Notes: generated from the letters alone by a model not told the origin. A stretch of DNA of 64,000 bases from Pseudoxanthomonas sp. GM95 (GCF_900109775.1 NZ_FOAX01000002.1:1-64000); one strand, 5' to 3'. Counted from the first letter of the stretch, positions 41,083 through 52,002 are shown. A program made the numbers and translations.

Positions 41083-41137
41083 AAGAGCCGAGGGGAAGAG
41101 CCTGAGCGGCGATCTGGCGTCCTCTGCCGGCTCTTTC
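41083..41137 (+). terminator. Possible terminator of glmU
   Basis: AAGAGCCG (41083-41090) pairs perfectly with CGGCTCTT (41128-41135), which runs into a short T-rich tail. The loop is long (37 bases) and can form an inner GAGGxxxxCCTC fold. Confidence 0.5.
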
Positions 41138-41373
41138 CATCGCCGCTGAAGCGGCTCGCACAGGTGGGCTGCTGCTAGTGGCATGCAGCTCCCCGCGGCA
41201 GCGCTCGATTAGAAAAATCAGCCAAAGCTGTTCGTGCGGCGCTAACGCAGGTAAGTTCAGTCCTGCGTCCAGCGTGGGAGGCGTTGTGCGCGCGTGGTGA
41301 GGGATTGGGCCGTCGTCATCGGACAGCGGCGCGAAGCTTCGCTGCGATCTCCCACCTGACTGGAGTTCGACGC

Positions 41374-41826
41374 ATGACGTGTTCCCGTTCCATCCTGCGC
41401 GCCGCGGGCCTGTTGAGCCTGTGTGTCGTTGCCACCGCGGCCAGCGCCGCCGATCTGCAGTATTTCAGCCCAGCAGGCAGCAAGGCGCCCTATTCGGCGG
41501 CCGTGCGCGCGGGCGACACCTTATACGTGTCGGGCCAGCTGGGCGTCGGCGCCGACGGCAAGCTGCCGGAGGACTTCGACACCCAGGCGAGCAACACGAT
41601 GGCCAACGTCGGCACCGCGCTGGGCCGCGCAGGATTGTCGATGGACGATGTCGCGCAATGCACGGTCATGATCGTGGATATGGCGCACTGGGCCGCGTTC
41701 AACAAGGCCTATACGGCGGCCTTCAAGCCGGAAAAGCTGCCCGCACGCAGCGCGATGGCCGTGACTGCCTTGCCGATGGGCGCGTTGCTGGAAGTGGATT
41801 GCAAGGCCTACGCAGGCACGCGCTGA
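41374..41826 (+). CDS. Exported RidA-family protein
   Basis: A 150-residue protein with a signal peptide (ILRAAGLLSLCVVATAASAA) followed by a complete RidA (YjgF/YER057c) domain: GSKAPYSAAVRAGDTLYVSGQLG, the TVMIVDMAHW segment, and the active-site arginine in KLPARSAMAVTALPMGALLEVDC. RidA enzymes hydrolyse reactive enamines and imines, normally in the cytoplasm; the signal peptide places this one in the periplasm, where the substrate is unknown. GGAG precedes the ATG at 41374. Confidence 0.8.
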   Translation: MTCSRSILRAAGLLSLCVVATAASAADLQYFSPAGSKAPYSAAVRAGDTLYVSGQLGVGADGKLPEDFDTQASNTMANVGTALGRAGLSMDDVAQCTVMIVDMAHWAAFNKAYTAAFKPEKLPARSAMAVTALPMGALLEVDCKAYAGTR

Positions 41827-42101
41827 TCGCGCACTGATACAGCGCGTTTGCTTCGACGGCCGATTCGCACGGATCGGCCGTCTTGCGTTGCGCCGAACGC
41901 GCGCAGCGCTGCTGCAGCGCAATGCTTATATCGTCTCTCTTCGCCGGACGCGCGTGCGCGTGTGATGTTGCGCGCTGGTCGACCAGTGCGCGCGGTTTCA
42001 TAACCGGTGATTGCCTTGTCCGATGCATCGCGTGCGCTCCTTGTTCGCCTAGCGTCGCTGCCATCGAAGCAGGGAGCTCTTCCCTGCATGGGGAGGGCGG
42101 C

Positions 42102-43097
42102 ATGCAGGGACGATGGAGGTTGAGGGTGTTGTGCGGTGGATTGCTGTTGGTGCCAATGCTGGCGCAGGCGACGACGCTGTATCTCTCGCCCAGCGGCAGC
42201 GACAGCAATACCGGCGCCACTGCCGCCACTGCGTTGAAGACGCTCAAGGGCGTGTTGACCCGGGTGAAGGCAGCAGCGCCCACCGATGCCATCGACATCG
42301 TGGTGGCCGAAGGCACGTACGTGGGCCAGTCGGTCCTGTGGACGTACTTCAACGGCCAGCCCATCACCTTCGCGCCGCCGGCGGGCGCGACTACCAAGCC
42401 GGTGTTCGATGGCGGTGGAGCGGACCTGAGCTGGTTCGTCATGGAAGACAGCGCCGATGCGGCCATCGCGACCAACCTGCATTTCATCGGATTGACCGTT
42501 ACCAATTACTGGCTGGGGCTGGATCTAGGGCGGGAAAAGGCCGCAGGAAATCGCGGCAACGAGGTGCGCGACATGCTGTTCGAACGCATTGGAGGCGCTT
42601 ACAGCAGCGGCCCGCCGATGGGCTATGCCGCGCTGCGGCTGCGCAATTCCAGCGGCAACTCGATCACGGGCAACCGCTTCCACGGCGTCAAGAACTCGGC
42701 CAGCGCCGATAGCGACGGCGACGGCGTCAACGAAGACCTCACCGGCTACATCCACGCCATCTATGCCGCGCATAACGCGCACGACAACGTCATTGCCGAC
42801 AACGACTTCAGCCAGGTCAGCGGCGATGCGATCCGCACCCGCAATGGCTCGGACGACAACCTGATCGAAGGCAATCGCTTCATCGCCGCGGGCAAGTATT
42901 CGGCGTACTCGGACTGGATCGCCGAGACGGGTGATGAATGCGCCTCGCAAGGCAACCAGTTCAAGGACAACACCGTGGGCGACGGGTACTTCGGCCCCTT
43001 CGATGATGGCTACGTTACCCATAGCTATGGACCGGATGATCGCTGCGGTACCTTGACCGCGCCACGCATCACCGAAAGCGGGACGATCATGCAGTAG
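42102..43097 (+). CDS. Exported right-handed beta-helix protein
   Basis: A 331-residue protein with signal peptide MQGRWRLRVLCGGLLLVPML (cleavage near AQA-TT). The mature part begins LYLSPSGSDSNTG, a start common to parallel beta-helix polysaccharide lyases and NosD-like proteins, and shows repeated N-x-I/V-x-x-N rungs (NSITGNRFHGVK, DNVIADNDFSQV, DNLIEGNRFIAA). A polysaccharide-binding or cleaving role is possible; no lyase catalytic triad is evident. GGGAGGG lies before the ATG. Confidence 0.7.
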   Translation: MQGRWRLRVLCGGLLLVPMLAQATTLYLSPSGSDSNTGATAATALKTLKGVLTRVKAAAPTDAIDIVVAEGTYVGQSVLWTYFNGQPITFAPPAGATTKPVFDGGGADLSWFVMEDSADAAIATNLHFIGLTVTNYWLGLDLGREKAAGNRGNEVRDMLFERIGGAYSSGPPMGYAALRLRNSSGNSITGNRFHGVKNSASADSDGDGVNEDLTGYIHAIYAAHNAHDNVIADNDFSQVSGDAIRTRNGSDDNLIEGNRFIAAGKYSAYSDWIAETGDECASQGNQFKDNTVGDGYFGPFDDGYVTHSYGPDDRCGTLTAPRITESGTIMQ

Positions 43098-43326
43098 CGC
43101 GATGCGGGCCAAGGCGCGGCGCTGTCCGTGTCCGCACGACGCACGTCCGCGGACAGATGCCGCATGAACCGCGCCTGCGCAAGTCGTTGAACTAACGGAG
43201 AAACGCGCGGTCGGAGCGCTGGCACGCCGTGTGCTCGCTACATGGCGTGCTTCCCCCGATGTGTGAGTGTGCCGTGCCCAAGTTCGTTGAATCTCCGTGT
43301 TGCCGCGCCCGTGGGGCGCATCGCTG

Positions 43327-43674
43327 ATGTCCGTCATCCGCTATTCGGCCGAAGCCAAGGCCGATGCCTTGCAGCGTGTCCATCTCCTGCAGGCACAGGG
43401 CTATTCGCGGCGCAACGCCGCGCAGCTGGTGTCGGCGCAGGTGGGGTGTCGCTGCGAGACGCTCAACGCGTGGTTGCGGCGCGATGCCAGCCAGCAGCGC
43501 AACCCGCATCCGGCGGTGCATGACGCGCGCCTGCAACGACTCGAACGCGAGGTGCGCCAGCTACAGCGGATCAATGCCGATCTGCGGCAGGAGCTGCAGC
43601 AGTTGGAGCGCCGGCTATCGGATGCGGATCAGGCGGTTGAGATCACGCCTGCGCGGCAACGCCGTCGCGCCTGA
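43327..43674 (+). CDS. Orphan HTH - coiled-coil protein resembling IS3 OrfA
   Basis: A 115-residue protein. Residues 1-50 (IRYSAEAKADALQRVHLLQ, then TLNAWLRRD) resemble the helix-turn-helix of transposase OrfA proteins of the IS3/IS911 type; residues 65-100 form a leucine-zipper-like coil (LQRLEREVRQLQRINADLRQ). No OrfB integrase frame follows and no terminal inverted repeats are seen, so it is either a degenerate insertion sequence or a domesticated DNA-binding protein. Its stop nearly meets that of the kinase gene, with a shared hairpin. Confidence 0.55.
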   Translation: MSVIRYSAEAKADALQRVHLLQAQGYSRRNAAQLVSAQVGCRCETLNAWLRRDASQQRNPHPAVHDARLQRLEREVRQLQRINADLRQELQQLERRLSDADQAVEITPARQRRRA

Positions 43675-43691
43675 GCATTGCGGCCTCAGGC
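43669..43691. terminator. Hairpin at the convergent HTH/kinase gene ends
   Basis: GCCTGAG and CTCAGGC pair over a nine-base loop and overlap both stop codons. No T tract is present on either strand. Confidence 0.3.
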
Positions 43692-45007
43692 CGAAGGCAG
43701 GTGCAGGGTGACGCACAGCCCGCCGCCCTCGCGGTTGTGCAAGGCGATGCGGCCGTCGTGGGCCTCGATGATCTCGCGGGTCAATGCCAGCCCAAGACCG
43801 GTGCCGTTGCGCTTGGTCGAATAAAACGGCACCAGCGCGTTCTGCAGCACCGCCTCGTTCATGCCGCCGCCGCGATCCAGCACTTCGATGCGCACCTGTC
43901 CGTGTAGCGGCAGCACGCGCACCGTGACCTGTGTTGGATCGCCGCCGGATTCGTGCGCGTTCTTGACCAGGTTCAATAGCGCCTGGCCGAATTGCGCCGG
44001 ATCGATGCGGCTGTGCGTGTCCTGCGCATGGCCTTCAATCGTGAAGCCGATCTGCTGCTGCAGCCCGCGCAGGAACGCCGCCCATTCGATCGCCTGCTTG
44101 TTGGGCTGCGGCAATTTGGCGAAGCGCGCATAGCCGCGGATGAATTCCTCCAGGTGGCGCGCGCGTTCCTCGATGGTGGCAAACACATGCTCCAGCTGGT
44201 CGTAGCGGCCGCGCCGCACCAGCTCGCCGCCGGAGTGCGCCAGCGAGGCCACCGGCGCCAGCGAGTTGTTGAGCTCGTGGCTGATCACGCGGATGACCTT
44301 CTTCCAGGTCTGCACTTCCTGCCGGCGCAGCTCGGTGGTCAAGCGCCACAGCTGCAGCAATTCCTGCTGGCGACCGTTGAGCTGGAAGCGCCGCCGCGCC
44401 AGGTGGTAGATCTGTTCCTCGCCGCCTTCTTCGGTGGACGGCACGGCGAACAGGCTGTCGCCGCCGCGCCCCAGCGCTTCGACCAGTTCCGGCTGCGCCT
44501 GTTGCAACAGCGGATCGAACGGCTGGCCCTCCATGCGCCGGCCGCCGTAGAGCAGCGTGCGCGCGGCGAGGTTGGCGAACACCACGCGCATCCCGCCATC
44601 GCCGCCGGGCGCAAGCAGCAGCATCGCCACCGGCGAATGCTGGACCATGCTGTCCAGCAGCAGCTCGCGCTGGGCCAGGCCCTGGCGCTGGTCGCGCAGC
44701 ACCTGGCCGAGTTCCTCGTGCGACGCGACCAGGCCCGCCAGCTCGTCATGGCCCTGCCAGTGGATGCCGAAGTTGAACTCGCCGTCGCGATAGCTGTTGA
44801 CCGAGCCGGACAGCGCACGGAACAGCGAGTTCACTGGCGCCAGCGCCTGGCGGATCACCCACGCCGCCAGCGGCAGCAGGATCGCCGCGCTGATCACGCC
44901 GACCAGCCAGTCGTCGTCCAGCCACTGCTGCAGCGCCAGCGGCAGCGCAATGGCCGCCACGCCCAGCGGCATCAGCCACAACAGCAGGCGGCCGGCGAGC
45001 GAGCGCT

Positions 45008-45011
<4 letters not shown>
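43686..45011 (-). CDS. NtrY-like sensor histidine kinase
   Basis: A 441-residue membrane kinase with two N-terminal helices (LLLWLMPLGVAAIALPLAL and VGVISAAILLPLAAWVI) and almost no periplasmic loop, a HAMP-like linker, a PAS domain (SMVQHSPVAMLLLAP), the phosphoacceptor His245 in RVISHELNNSLAP, an N box LLNLVKNAHESGGD and G boxes DRGGGM and GTGLGLAL. With so short a loop it probably senses a signal in the membrane or cytoplasm. Its ATG overlaps the stop of the regulator gene (ATGA), so the pair is a two-component system. Confidence 0.88.
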
Positions 45012-46348
<1,337 letters not shown>

Positions 46349-46364
46349 GGGGTCGATCGTGCGG

Positions 46365-46730
46365 TTACTGGTGGAGCGCCTTGACGGTCGCGCCGCCTTG
46401 GGTGAGCAGCAGGTGGCTGATGCGATCGGACGCGTCGAAGACGAATTCCACGCGCGCGTCCATGCCGCTGACGCGGAAGGTGGTTTCCGAATCCGGGATC
46501 AGTGCGGACGCCGTGCCGCCTTCGGGCTGCAGCTTCAAGGTGGGGCCTTCGCGCCAGACCTTCAGCGCGATACCGGTGGCGGTGACGTAGCGGCCGCTGT
46601 AGCCATCCAGCGTGCCTTCGGAGACCAGCACGCCGTCGGGCGCCGGCGCGGCCTGCGGTGCGAAGGCGGGCAGACTGCAGCTGGCGGTCAACAGTAACGC
46701 CGCGCAGAAGAAACTCAGGTGTCGTGGCAT
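46365..46730 (-). CDS. Small exported DUF3471-like protein
   Basis: A 121-residue protein with signal peptide (HLSFFCAALLLTASCSLPAFA). The mature part, LDGYSGRYVTATGIALKVW...TLKLQPEGG...FVFDASDRISHLLLTQGG, follows the pattern of DUF3471 domains found at the C terminus of penicillin-binding-protein-like hydrolases. A cysteine lies near the end of the signal (TASC), but the -3 residue is a poor lipobox fit, so lipoprotein status is open. It sits between the last permease and the regulator in the same operon; its role there is unknown. Confidence 0.65.
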   Translation of the reverse strand: MPRHLSFFCAALLLTASCSLPAFAPQAAPAPDGVLVSEGTLDGYSGRYVTATGIALKVWREGPTLKLQPEGGTASALIPDSETTFRVSGMDARVEFVFDASDRISHLLLTQGGATVKALHQ

Positions 46731-46788
46731 GGCAGGCAGCCTCTCGCTTGCGGGAAACGGTGCACAGGATAGCCTTCGTGCGCCATGC

Positions 46789-48033
46789 TCAACCGGCCCG
46801 TGTCGCAATGGCCGGCGGCACGCGCGTGGCGCGCAGGGCAGGGCCAAGCACGGCAATCTGTCCGAGCAGCCACAGCAGCCCTGCGCCCAACGGCAGGTAG
46901 AACAGCGGCAGCCGATCCAGCTCGTACTGGCGCATCAGCAGCAGGTTCAGCGCATACGCCAGGACCATGCCCAGTACCACACCCGCGCCGACGATCATGA
47001 AGTTCTCAGCCTGGAAATGCCGCAGGATGTCCCCGCGCGTGGCCCCGATCGCCCGCCGAATCCCGATCTGCCGCGTGCGCTGCCCCACCCAGAAGTTCGC
47101 CAGCCCGGCGATCCCCAGCGCGGTGACGAAGAGCAGGGCCAGGGAGGAGGCGATGAGCAGGCCAAGCATCGTGACATCGCTCTGAAAGTAGTTGCGTCGA
47201 ACCTGCGTGTAGGTGAGCTGTTGCTCCTCGGCGATTAAGCGCACAGGCCCGGCTTTATCCAGCACTTGTGCAGCCTTATGCAAGATGCGCTGTCTATCAT
47301 GCGGGAGGGTACGCAGGAGGTAGGTAGCAGAGATCCTGGGCGAGCTCTTGGACGTCAGCATTACCAGGGTGTCGTCAGGTCCACCCGAGAGCATCGGTGC
47401 AAGGATGTCATCAATCATGCCTACAACGGGCTGCGGTCCGTTGAATCCGTAGAGCAACTTGCCGACGGGATTCTGTCCCGGCCAGAGGCGCTGCGCCATG
47501 CGACGCGTCACGATGACCGCCTCACCTGCCTTATCCGTGCCGCGCTCTGCTGCAGTAAAGTCCCGTCCGGAGAGCAGATGCAAACCCATAGCGGCGATGA
47601 GATCTGCGGAGCCGGAATATTGGGGCATCGAAACGCAGGAATTAATGCCTTTGATACCATGCGCAGCCTTCGCGCGGTCAAAGTCAGCCTGCGTTGTGCA
47701 CGCGCCCGTGCTTGAGGAATTCCGGGATAGCGGGAGGCTTCCGTTGTCCAAGGCCGTGACTGCTTGAACACCCTGGATCGCAGCCAATAGCGTCAGATCC
47801 GTCTTTCGTTGCGCCTCCGCGTTGGCTCTTTCATCCAATCCGCTGGCCGAGATCAACGACAGCTGATCCTCCGGAAGGCCGGAAGGTATCGTGATGCGTT
47901 CGATACGGCCGACCAGCATGAAGCCCGCATTGATCACGATGGCGCAGGTCAGTGCCACTTGGAGCGTCAGCAGGAATGCGGTCAGCCGATGATGGCGCAG
48001 TGCTGAAAGGATGGGCTTGATAGGCGTCGCCAT
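46789..48033 (-). CDS. FtsX/MacB-type ABC permease B5
   Basis: A 414-residue type-B permease, last of the array. One helix near the N terminus (FLLTLQVALTCAIVINAGFML), a periplasmic MacB_PCD domain of about 230 residues, then three helices of the FtsX domain starting at SDVTMLGLLIASSLALLFV, with the conserved QRTRQIGIRRAIGATRGDILRHF in part after helix 2. Unlike other B members it has a cysteine pair (112 and 133) in the periplasmic domain. Bases here are visibly less GC-rich than in A1-A4. GGAG precedes the ATG, two bases after the A5 stop. Confidence 0.85.
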   Translation of the reverse strand: MATPIKPILSALRHHRLTAFLLTLQVALTCAIVINAGFMLVGRIERITIPSGLPEDQLSLISASGLDERANAEAQRKTDLTLLAAIQGVQAVTALDNGSLPLSRNSSSTGACTTQADFDRAKAAHGIKGINSCVSMPQYSGSADLIAAMGLHLLSGRDFTAAERGTDKAGEAVIVTRRMAQRLWPGQNPVGKLLYGFNGPQPVVGMIDDILAPMLSGGPDDTLVMLTSKSSPRISATYLLRTLPHDRQRILHKAAQVLDKAGPVRLIAEEQQLTYTQVRRNYFQSDVTMLGLLIASSLALLFVTALGIAGLANFWVGQRTRQIGIRRAIGATRGDILRHFQAENFMIVGAGVVLGMVLAYALNLLLMRQYELDRLPLFYLPLGAGLLWLLGQIAVLGPALRATRVPPAIATRAG

Positions 48034-48035
48034 GA

Positions 48036-49349
48036 TCAGACTCCTTTGATCTGAATGGCAGGCGAGATGCGACTGGCACGCCACGCGGGGACCAGTCCGG
48101 CCAGCAGAGTGGCCAGCATGGCGAGCGCGACGGTAGACAGCAGCATCGTCGCGTCCATCTGCGCGATACGCGCATAGTCATCCGGCCGCTGGCGAATGCT
48201 CCACAGACCAAGTTGAGCAAGTCCAATGCCGAGCAGGCCGCCGCTCAGACCGATCAACGCTGCCTCGCAGCCAAGCTGCAACAGGATGTCCTGACTACGT
48301 GCCCCCAGCGCACGACGTACTCCAATCTCCCCACCACGGCGTAGGAACTTTGCGAGCAGCAGCGCCACGATATTGACCAGACAGACTACGAGAAAGCCCA
48401 TTGCGAGCCACAGCTGCAGTTGTATTTCGGAGGGCACTAGTTTGCGATATGCCAGCCAGTCCATTAGGGAATAGAGACGGGTGGCGTCCGGGGCTCGCTC
48501 GAAGCGTCCAATGTCGTGCTGCTGGGCTGCGTAATCGTGCAGGAATCGACGATAGTCTGAGAGCTGCTGCGGCGTATCCAGCTGCACCCAGAACTGCAGC
48601 CAACTTGATACTGGAGACTTCATTAGATCTTTTTCATCCGAGTCAGCCCAGCTCGACTGGCTTCCGGAAATGCCAAGGTGAAGTTCAATGGCAAGTGATA
48701 GCGGAAAGAAGAACTCGTCGGTATCTCCGAAAGACTGTGAGCTGAGGTCGGCATAGAAGCGCGGCTGTGGCGCCCACGGCGAAATGACGCCGATGACACG
48801 GAATATGGTGTCCTTCAGGCGCACGCTTCTGCCAACGACATCGGTCGTCCCGAAGATCTTCATGGCGAGGTCGCGTCGCAATACCACCACACGGGCATGA
48901 TCCGCGTCATCGCGCGGTGTCCAGCCCTGCCCGTGTTCGAAGGGGACGTTGAACATCGCGAAAAAATCAGAGGTCGTAAAACGCCCCGAATGAAATGCGG
49001 GACGCCCCGTGTTCTCCAACGGCCAAACCAGGAGGTAACCGCCGGCCATTGCTGCCTGATGCACAGCTTTTCCATGAGCCATGAGCGCCATTGCATCAGG
49101 CCAAGTCAGGTTATCTGCGGGATTGCCCCAGCGGTTGTCGACCGGATACTTCAACGGCAGCGGATCGATACGCGGATAGAACAGCACGCCGCTCTTCTCC
49201 GGAATCGGATCCTGAGTCATGACATGCAGCACGGTGAGCATCGTCATGCTCGCGCCGATCCCTAAGCCGATGGCGCAGACCATCAAGGCGGTCATCACCG
49301 GCGTGCGGCGCAAGCTGCGCAGGGCCAGGCGGACGTAGTAGCCGATCAA
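48036..49349 (-). CDS. FtsX/MacB-type ABC permease A5
   Basis: A 437-residue type-A permease (LIGYYVRLALRSLRRTPV at the start; GGEIGVRRALGARSQDILLQ in the FtsX domain). I place the start at the TTG 49349, since AAAGGA lies seven bases before it and the sequence then aligns with the MFAYY starts of A1-A3. An in-frame ATG at 49385 overlapping the B4 stop (TGATG) is the alternative. It lacks the two periplasmic cysteines present in A1-A4 (Ser and Trp stand around those sites). Lower GC than the rest of the array marks A5-B5 as a distinct pair. Confidence 0.83.
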   Translation of the reverse strand: MIGYYVRLALRSLRRTPVMTALMVCAIGLGIGASMTMLTVLHVMTQDPIPEKSGVLFYPRIDPLPLKYPVDNRWGNPADNLTWPDAMALMAHGKAVHQAAMAGGYLLVWPLENTGRPAFHSGRFTTSDFFAMFNVPFEHGQGWTPRDDADHARVVVLRRDLAMKIFGTTDVVGRSVRLKDTIFRVIGVISPWAPQPRFYADLSSQSFGDTDEFFFPLSLAIELHLGISGSQSSWADSDEKDLMKSPVSSWLQFWVQLDTPQQLSDYRRFLHDYAAQQHDIGRFERAPDATRLYSLMDWLAYRKLVPSEIQLQLWLAMGFLVVCLVNIVALLLAKFLRRGGEIGVRRALGARSQDILLQLGCEAALIGLSGGLLGIGLAQLGLWSIRQRPDDYARIAQMDATMLLSTVALAMLATLLAGLVPAWRASRISPAIQIKGV

Positions 49350-49384
49350 GATGCAATCCTTTGGCGAAGGTTGGTTGGAAGCCA

Positions 49385-50641
49385 TCACGCGGACCGCGTG
49401 GCGATGGCAGGTGCGATGGCGGCCGCGCGGCGGGCTGGCCCTAGCACGGCGCATTGGCCGAGCGCCCATAGCAGCGTCGCGCCAACAGGCAGATACATCA
49501 GCGGCAGGCGAGGGAGTTCGTAGTACTGCATCAAGCACTGGTTGACCGCGTAGGCCAGTGGCAGGCCGAGGACCAGGCCCAGCGTGGTGAGCAGCAAGTT
49601 CTCGATCTGAAAATGGCGCAGCACCTGCGCACGCGAAGCGCCCAACGCACGGCGGATGCCGATCTGGCGGGTGCGCTGTTCAATCCAGTAGCCGGTCAGG
49701 CTGGCGATGCCAATCAGGGTGATGAGAGTTACGACGGCGCAAACCGAGCCGAGCAGCCAGGCGGCGGCTCGACGCTGCTTGAAGCTGAAATTCCGTACCT
49801 TCTCGTAGGTTTCAACCACCACGGGAATGTCACGCATCAGCTGCGGGCCGAATTCGCGCTGGATGACGCCGGGGATCGCGGCCTTGACGGCTTCGCGCTG
49901 CGCCGGTTCGGTGCGTACCGAGTAAGCCATGCGCGGCATGCGGGTCATGTCGCGCATGGGATAGACCAGTGACTCCTCGGCGTGTCCGTCGTCGAGCTCC
50001 GCCAATTCGTAGCGCAGCAAGTGGCGGACGATCCCCACAACCACGTACTGGCTCTTCTCGTCGCCGCCATCCAGGCGCCCGCCAAGCGCGTGTCCATCCG
50101 GGAAGAATTTGTCGGCCAGCGCCTGGGTGACGATCACCGGGACGATGCCCTGCGCGCCCCGGTTGAACATCCCGCCGCCAGTGACGTAATCGTCCGCATT
50201 GAAGTCGCGGCCCTGGGCCAGTTCCAGGCCCAGCGCCTGGACCAGCCCGTCGCCGGCAAAGCCGGTCGGCGTGATCTCCACGCCCGCCGGACTCCTGAGC
50301 GTCATGGAGAACGACATGGTCTGCCGCATCGGCAGGCCCATGGTGGGGGCGACAGCGCGGACGCCGGGGATGGCCTGCAATGCACGCTGCAGGGCCTGGC
50401 TCTGGGCCGTGGTCCAGCGCGCGTTCTGCAGCATCAGCTGGTCGACCAACAGGATCTCGTTTCTGACGATGCCATCGTCAACCAGCATCGGCCCCAGCTG
50501 CCGCTGTAGCAGGAAAGCGACATTGGTCAGGATGGCGCAGGCCAGCACGATCTGGCCCAGCACCAATAGCGGCATCAGGCGATGGCGCAGCAGGCTGGAA
50601 ACCATCGGCCGCAGCGCGGGCAGGGACAGGATGGCGCTCAT
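49385..50641 (-). CDS. FtsX/MacB-type ABC permease B4
   Basis: A 418-residue type-B permease. The first helix (LMPLLVLGQIVLACAILTNVAFLL) is longer than in its relatives, and the N terminus has an extra SAILSLPALRPMVSSLLRHR. The FtsX part carries IEQRTRQIGIRRALGASRAQ and ends in PAIATRSA like the other B subunits. Its ATG overlaps the A4 stop by four bases (ATGA), the tightest join in the array, which supports an A4-B4 heterodimer. Confidence 0.85.
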   Translation of the reverse strand: MSAILSLPALRPMVSSLLRHRLMPLLVLGQIVLACAILTNVAFLLQRQLGPMLVDDGIVRNEILLVDQLMLQNARWTTAQSQALQRALQAIPGVRAVAPTMGLPMRQTMSFSMTLRSPAGVEITPTGFAGDGLVQALGLELAQGRDFNADDYVTGGGMFNRGAQGIVPVIVTQALADKFFPDGHALGGRLDGGDEKSQYVVVGIVRHLLRYELAELDDGHAEESLVYPMRDMTRMPRMAYSVRTEPAQREAVKAAIPGVIQREFGPQLMRDIPVVVETYEKVRNFSFKQRRAAAWLLGSVCAVVTLITLIGIASLTGYWIEQRTRQIGIRRALGASRAQVLRHFQIENLLLTTLGLVLGLPLAYAVNQCLMQYYELPRLPLMYLPVGATLLWALGQCAVLGPARRAAAIAPAIATRSA

Positions 50642-51963
50642 TGGCTTTTCACCTGTAGCGCGGGCTCAAGCCGTGCTGCGCGCCAGGAGGGGATCACCCC
50701 GACCAGCAGGCCGGTCAATGCGGCGAGCAGCAACAGCGCCAGGAACAGCGCAGGATTCAGGTGTGCCTGTTCGGTGTAGCCCTGGTCCTGCTGGCGGATG
50801 AGCCACAGGCCCAGCAGGGTCAGCGGCAGGGCCAGCACGCCGCCGATCACGCCCGCCGCGCCGGCCTCCACCAGGCAGGGAATGACGATGGCCCGGCGCG
50901 TCGCGCCCAGCACGCGGCGCACGCCCAGTTCGCCCGAGCGGCGCAGGAAGCGCGCGGCCAGCAAGCCGGCGACGTTGACCATGCACAGCGCCAGCAGGCC
51001 CGCGGCCAGCCACAGGTGGAGGCGCACGTTGTCCGGCACCACGCGGTTGGCGGTCAGCCATTGCGGCACGCTGTAGAGACGGGAAGAAGCTGCGCGCGGG
51101 AACGCACCTGCGGCATGGCGATCCTGCGCGTAGGTCTGCAAAGCATCACCAAAGGCTGCGATGGCCGATGGCGTCGTCAACTCGGCCCAGACCTGAAGGA
51201 AGCGGCAGTTCTTTTCGTCGAGCGCATCAAAGCGGTAGCCGCCCCCGCCGTGATCGCAATCCTGGCTGCTCATCGGAGGCACGCCGGCGTCGATGGCGGC
51301 ATGCAATGGGAGAAAGGCCTTCACCGCGAAGCGATCCCCCCATGCGGGTTCACCGTCCTGCAGGGCGTAGACGTGCGGCTGCGGATCCCACTCCCGGCTG
51401 ATCCCGATGACGCGAAACATCGCCTTGCCGATGCGGACGCTCTGCCCGGTGCCATCGGGTGTGCCCAGCAACTGCTGGCTGACCGAGCTTGCGAGGATCA
51501 CCACGGGCGCGCGTTCGCGTTCTTCCTGCGGGGTCCATTGGCGACCGTGCAGCAGCGGCACGCCAAACATCGACAGCATTGGTCCGCTGGCCAGCACCGC
51601 GCGCGGGTTGGTGCGCTTGCCGGCGGGGGTGTGAATCTCCAGCTCGGTGGGGACCAGCGCGGTCTGCCGGACCTGCGGTTGCGCGGCGGCGATGGCGTCG
51701 GCGTCTTCCAGCTTCCACAGGCGCGGCGGATTGCTGATGTCGTCGCTGCGACCGTCGCCGGTGCTGTCCCGGCTGCGCGAATCCACCCACCCCAGGTATA
51801 GCTGCTGGCTCAGCCCTGGCAGCGGATCGACCGACAACATTGCCAGCAAACTCAGCATCGTCATCACCGAGGCCAGCCCCAGCCCGAGGGTGAGGATGGC
51901 CAGCAGCATCGTGCGCGGGTGGCGGCGCAGGCCGCGCAGTCCGGTTTCGATGGCGTAGTTCAT
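50638..51963 (-). CDS. FtsX/MacB-type ABC permease A4
   Basis: A 441-residue type-A permease and the most divergent A member at its N terminus (MNYAIETGLRGLRRHPRTML). The periplasmic domain keeps a cysteine pair (236 and 253) but with a longer Gly-rich loop between them (CDHGGGGYRF). The FtsX domain has RRSGELGVRRVLGATRRAIV and ends in PALQVKSQ. The gap to B3 upstream is 39 bases. Confidence 0.85.
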   Translation of the reverse strand: MNYAIETGLRGLRRHPRTMLLAILTLGLGLASVMTMLSLLAMLSVDPLPGLSQQLYLGWVDSRSRDSTGDGRSDDISNPPRLWKLEDADAIAAAQPQVRQTALVPTELEIHTPAGKRTNPRAVLASGPMLSMFGVPLLHGRQWTPQEERERAPVVILASSVSQQLLGTPDGTGQSVRIGKAMFRVIGISREWDPQPHVYALQDGEPAWGDRFAVKAFLPLHAAIDAGVPPMSSQDCDHGGGGYRFDALDEKNCRFLQVWAELTTPSAIAAFGDALQTYAQDRHAAGAFPRAASSRLYSVPQWLTANRVVPDNVRLHLWLAAGLLALCMVNVAGLLAARFLRRSGELGVRRVLGATRRAIVIPCLVEAGAAGVIGGVLALPLTLLGLWLIRQQDQGYTEQAHLNPALFLALLLLAALTGLLVGVIPSWRAARLEPALQVKSQ

Positions 51964-52002
51964 CGTGTGGGCGATCCTTCGCGTGGTGCTTCCATGAAGT
52001 GC

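Noticed and set aside
43327-43674. A complete insertion sequence
   Set aside because: No OrfB frame, no terminal inverted repeats and no target duplication are visible around the OrfA-like gene.
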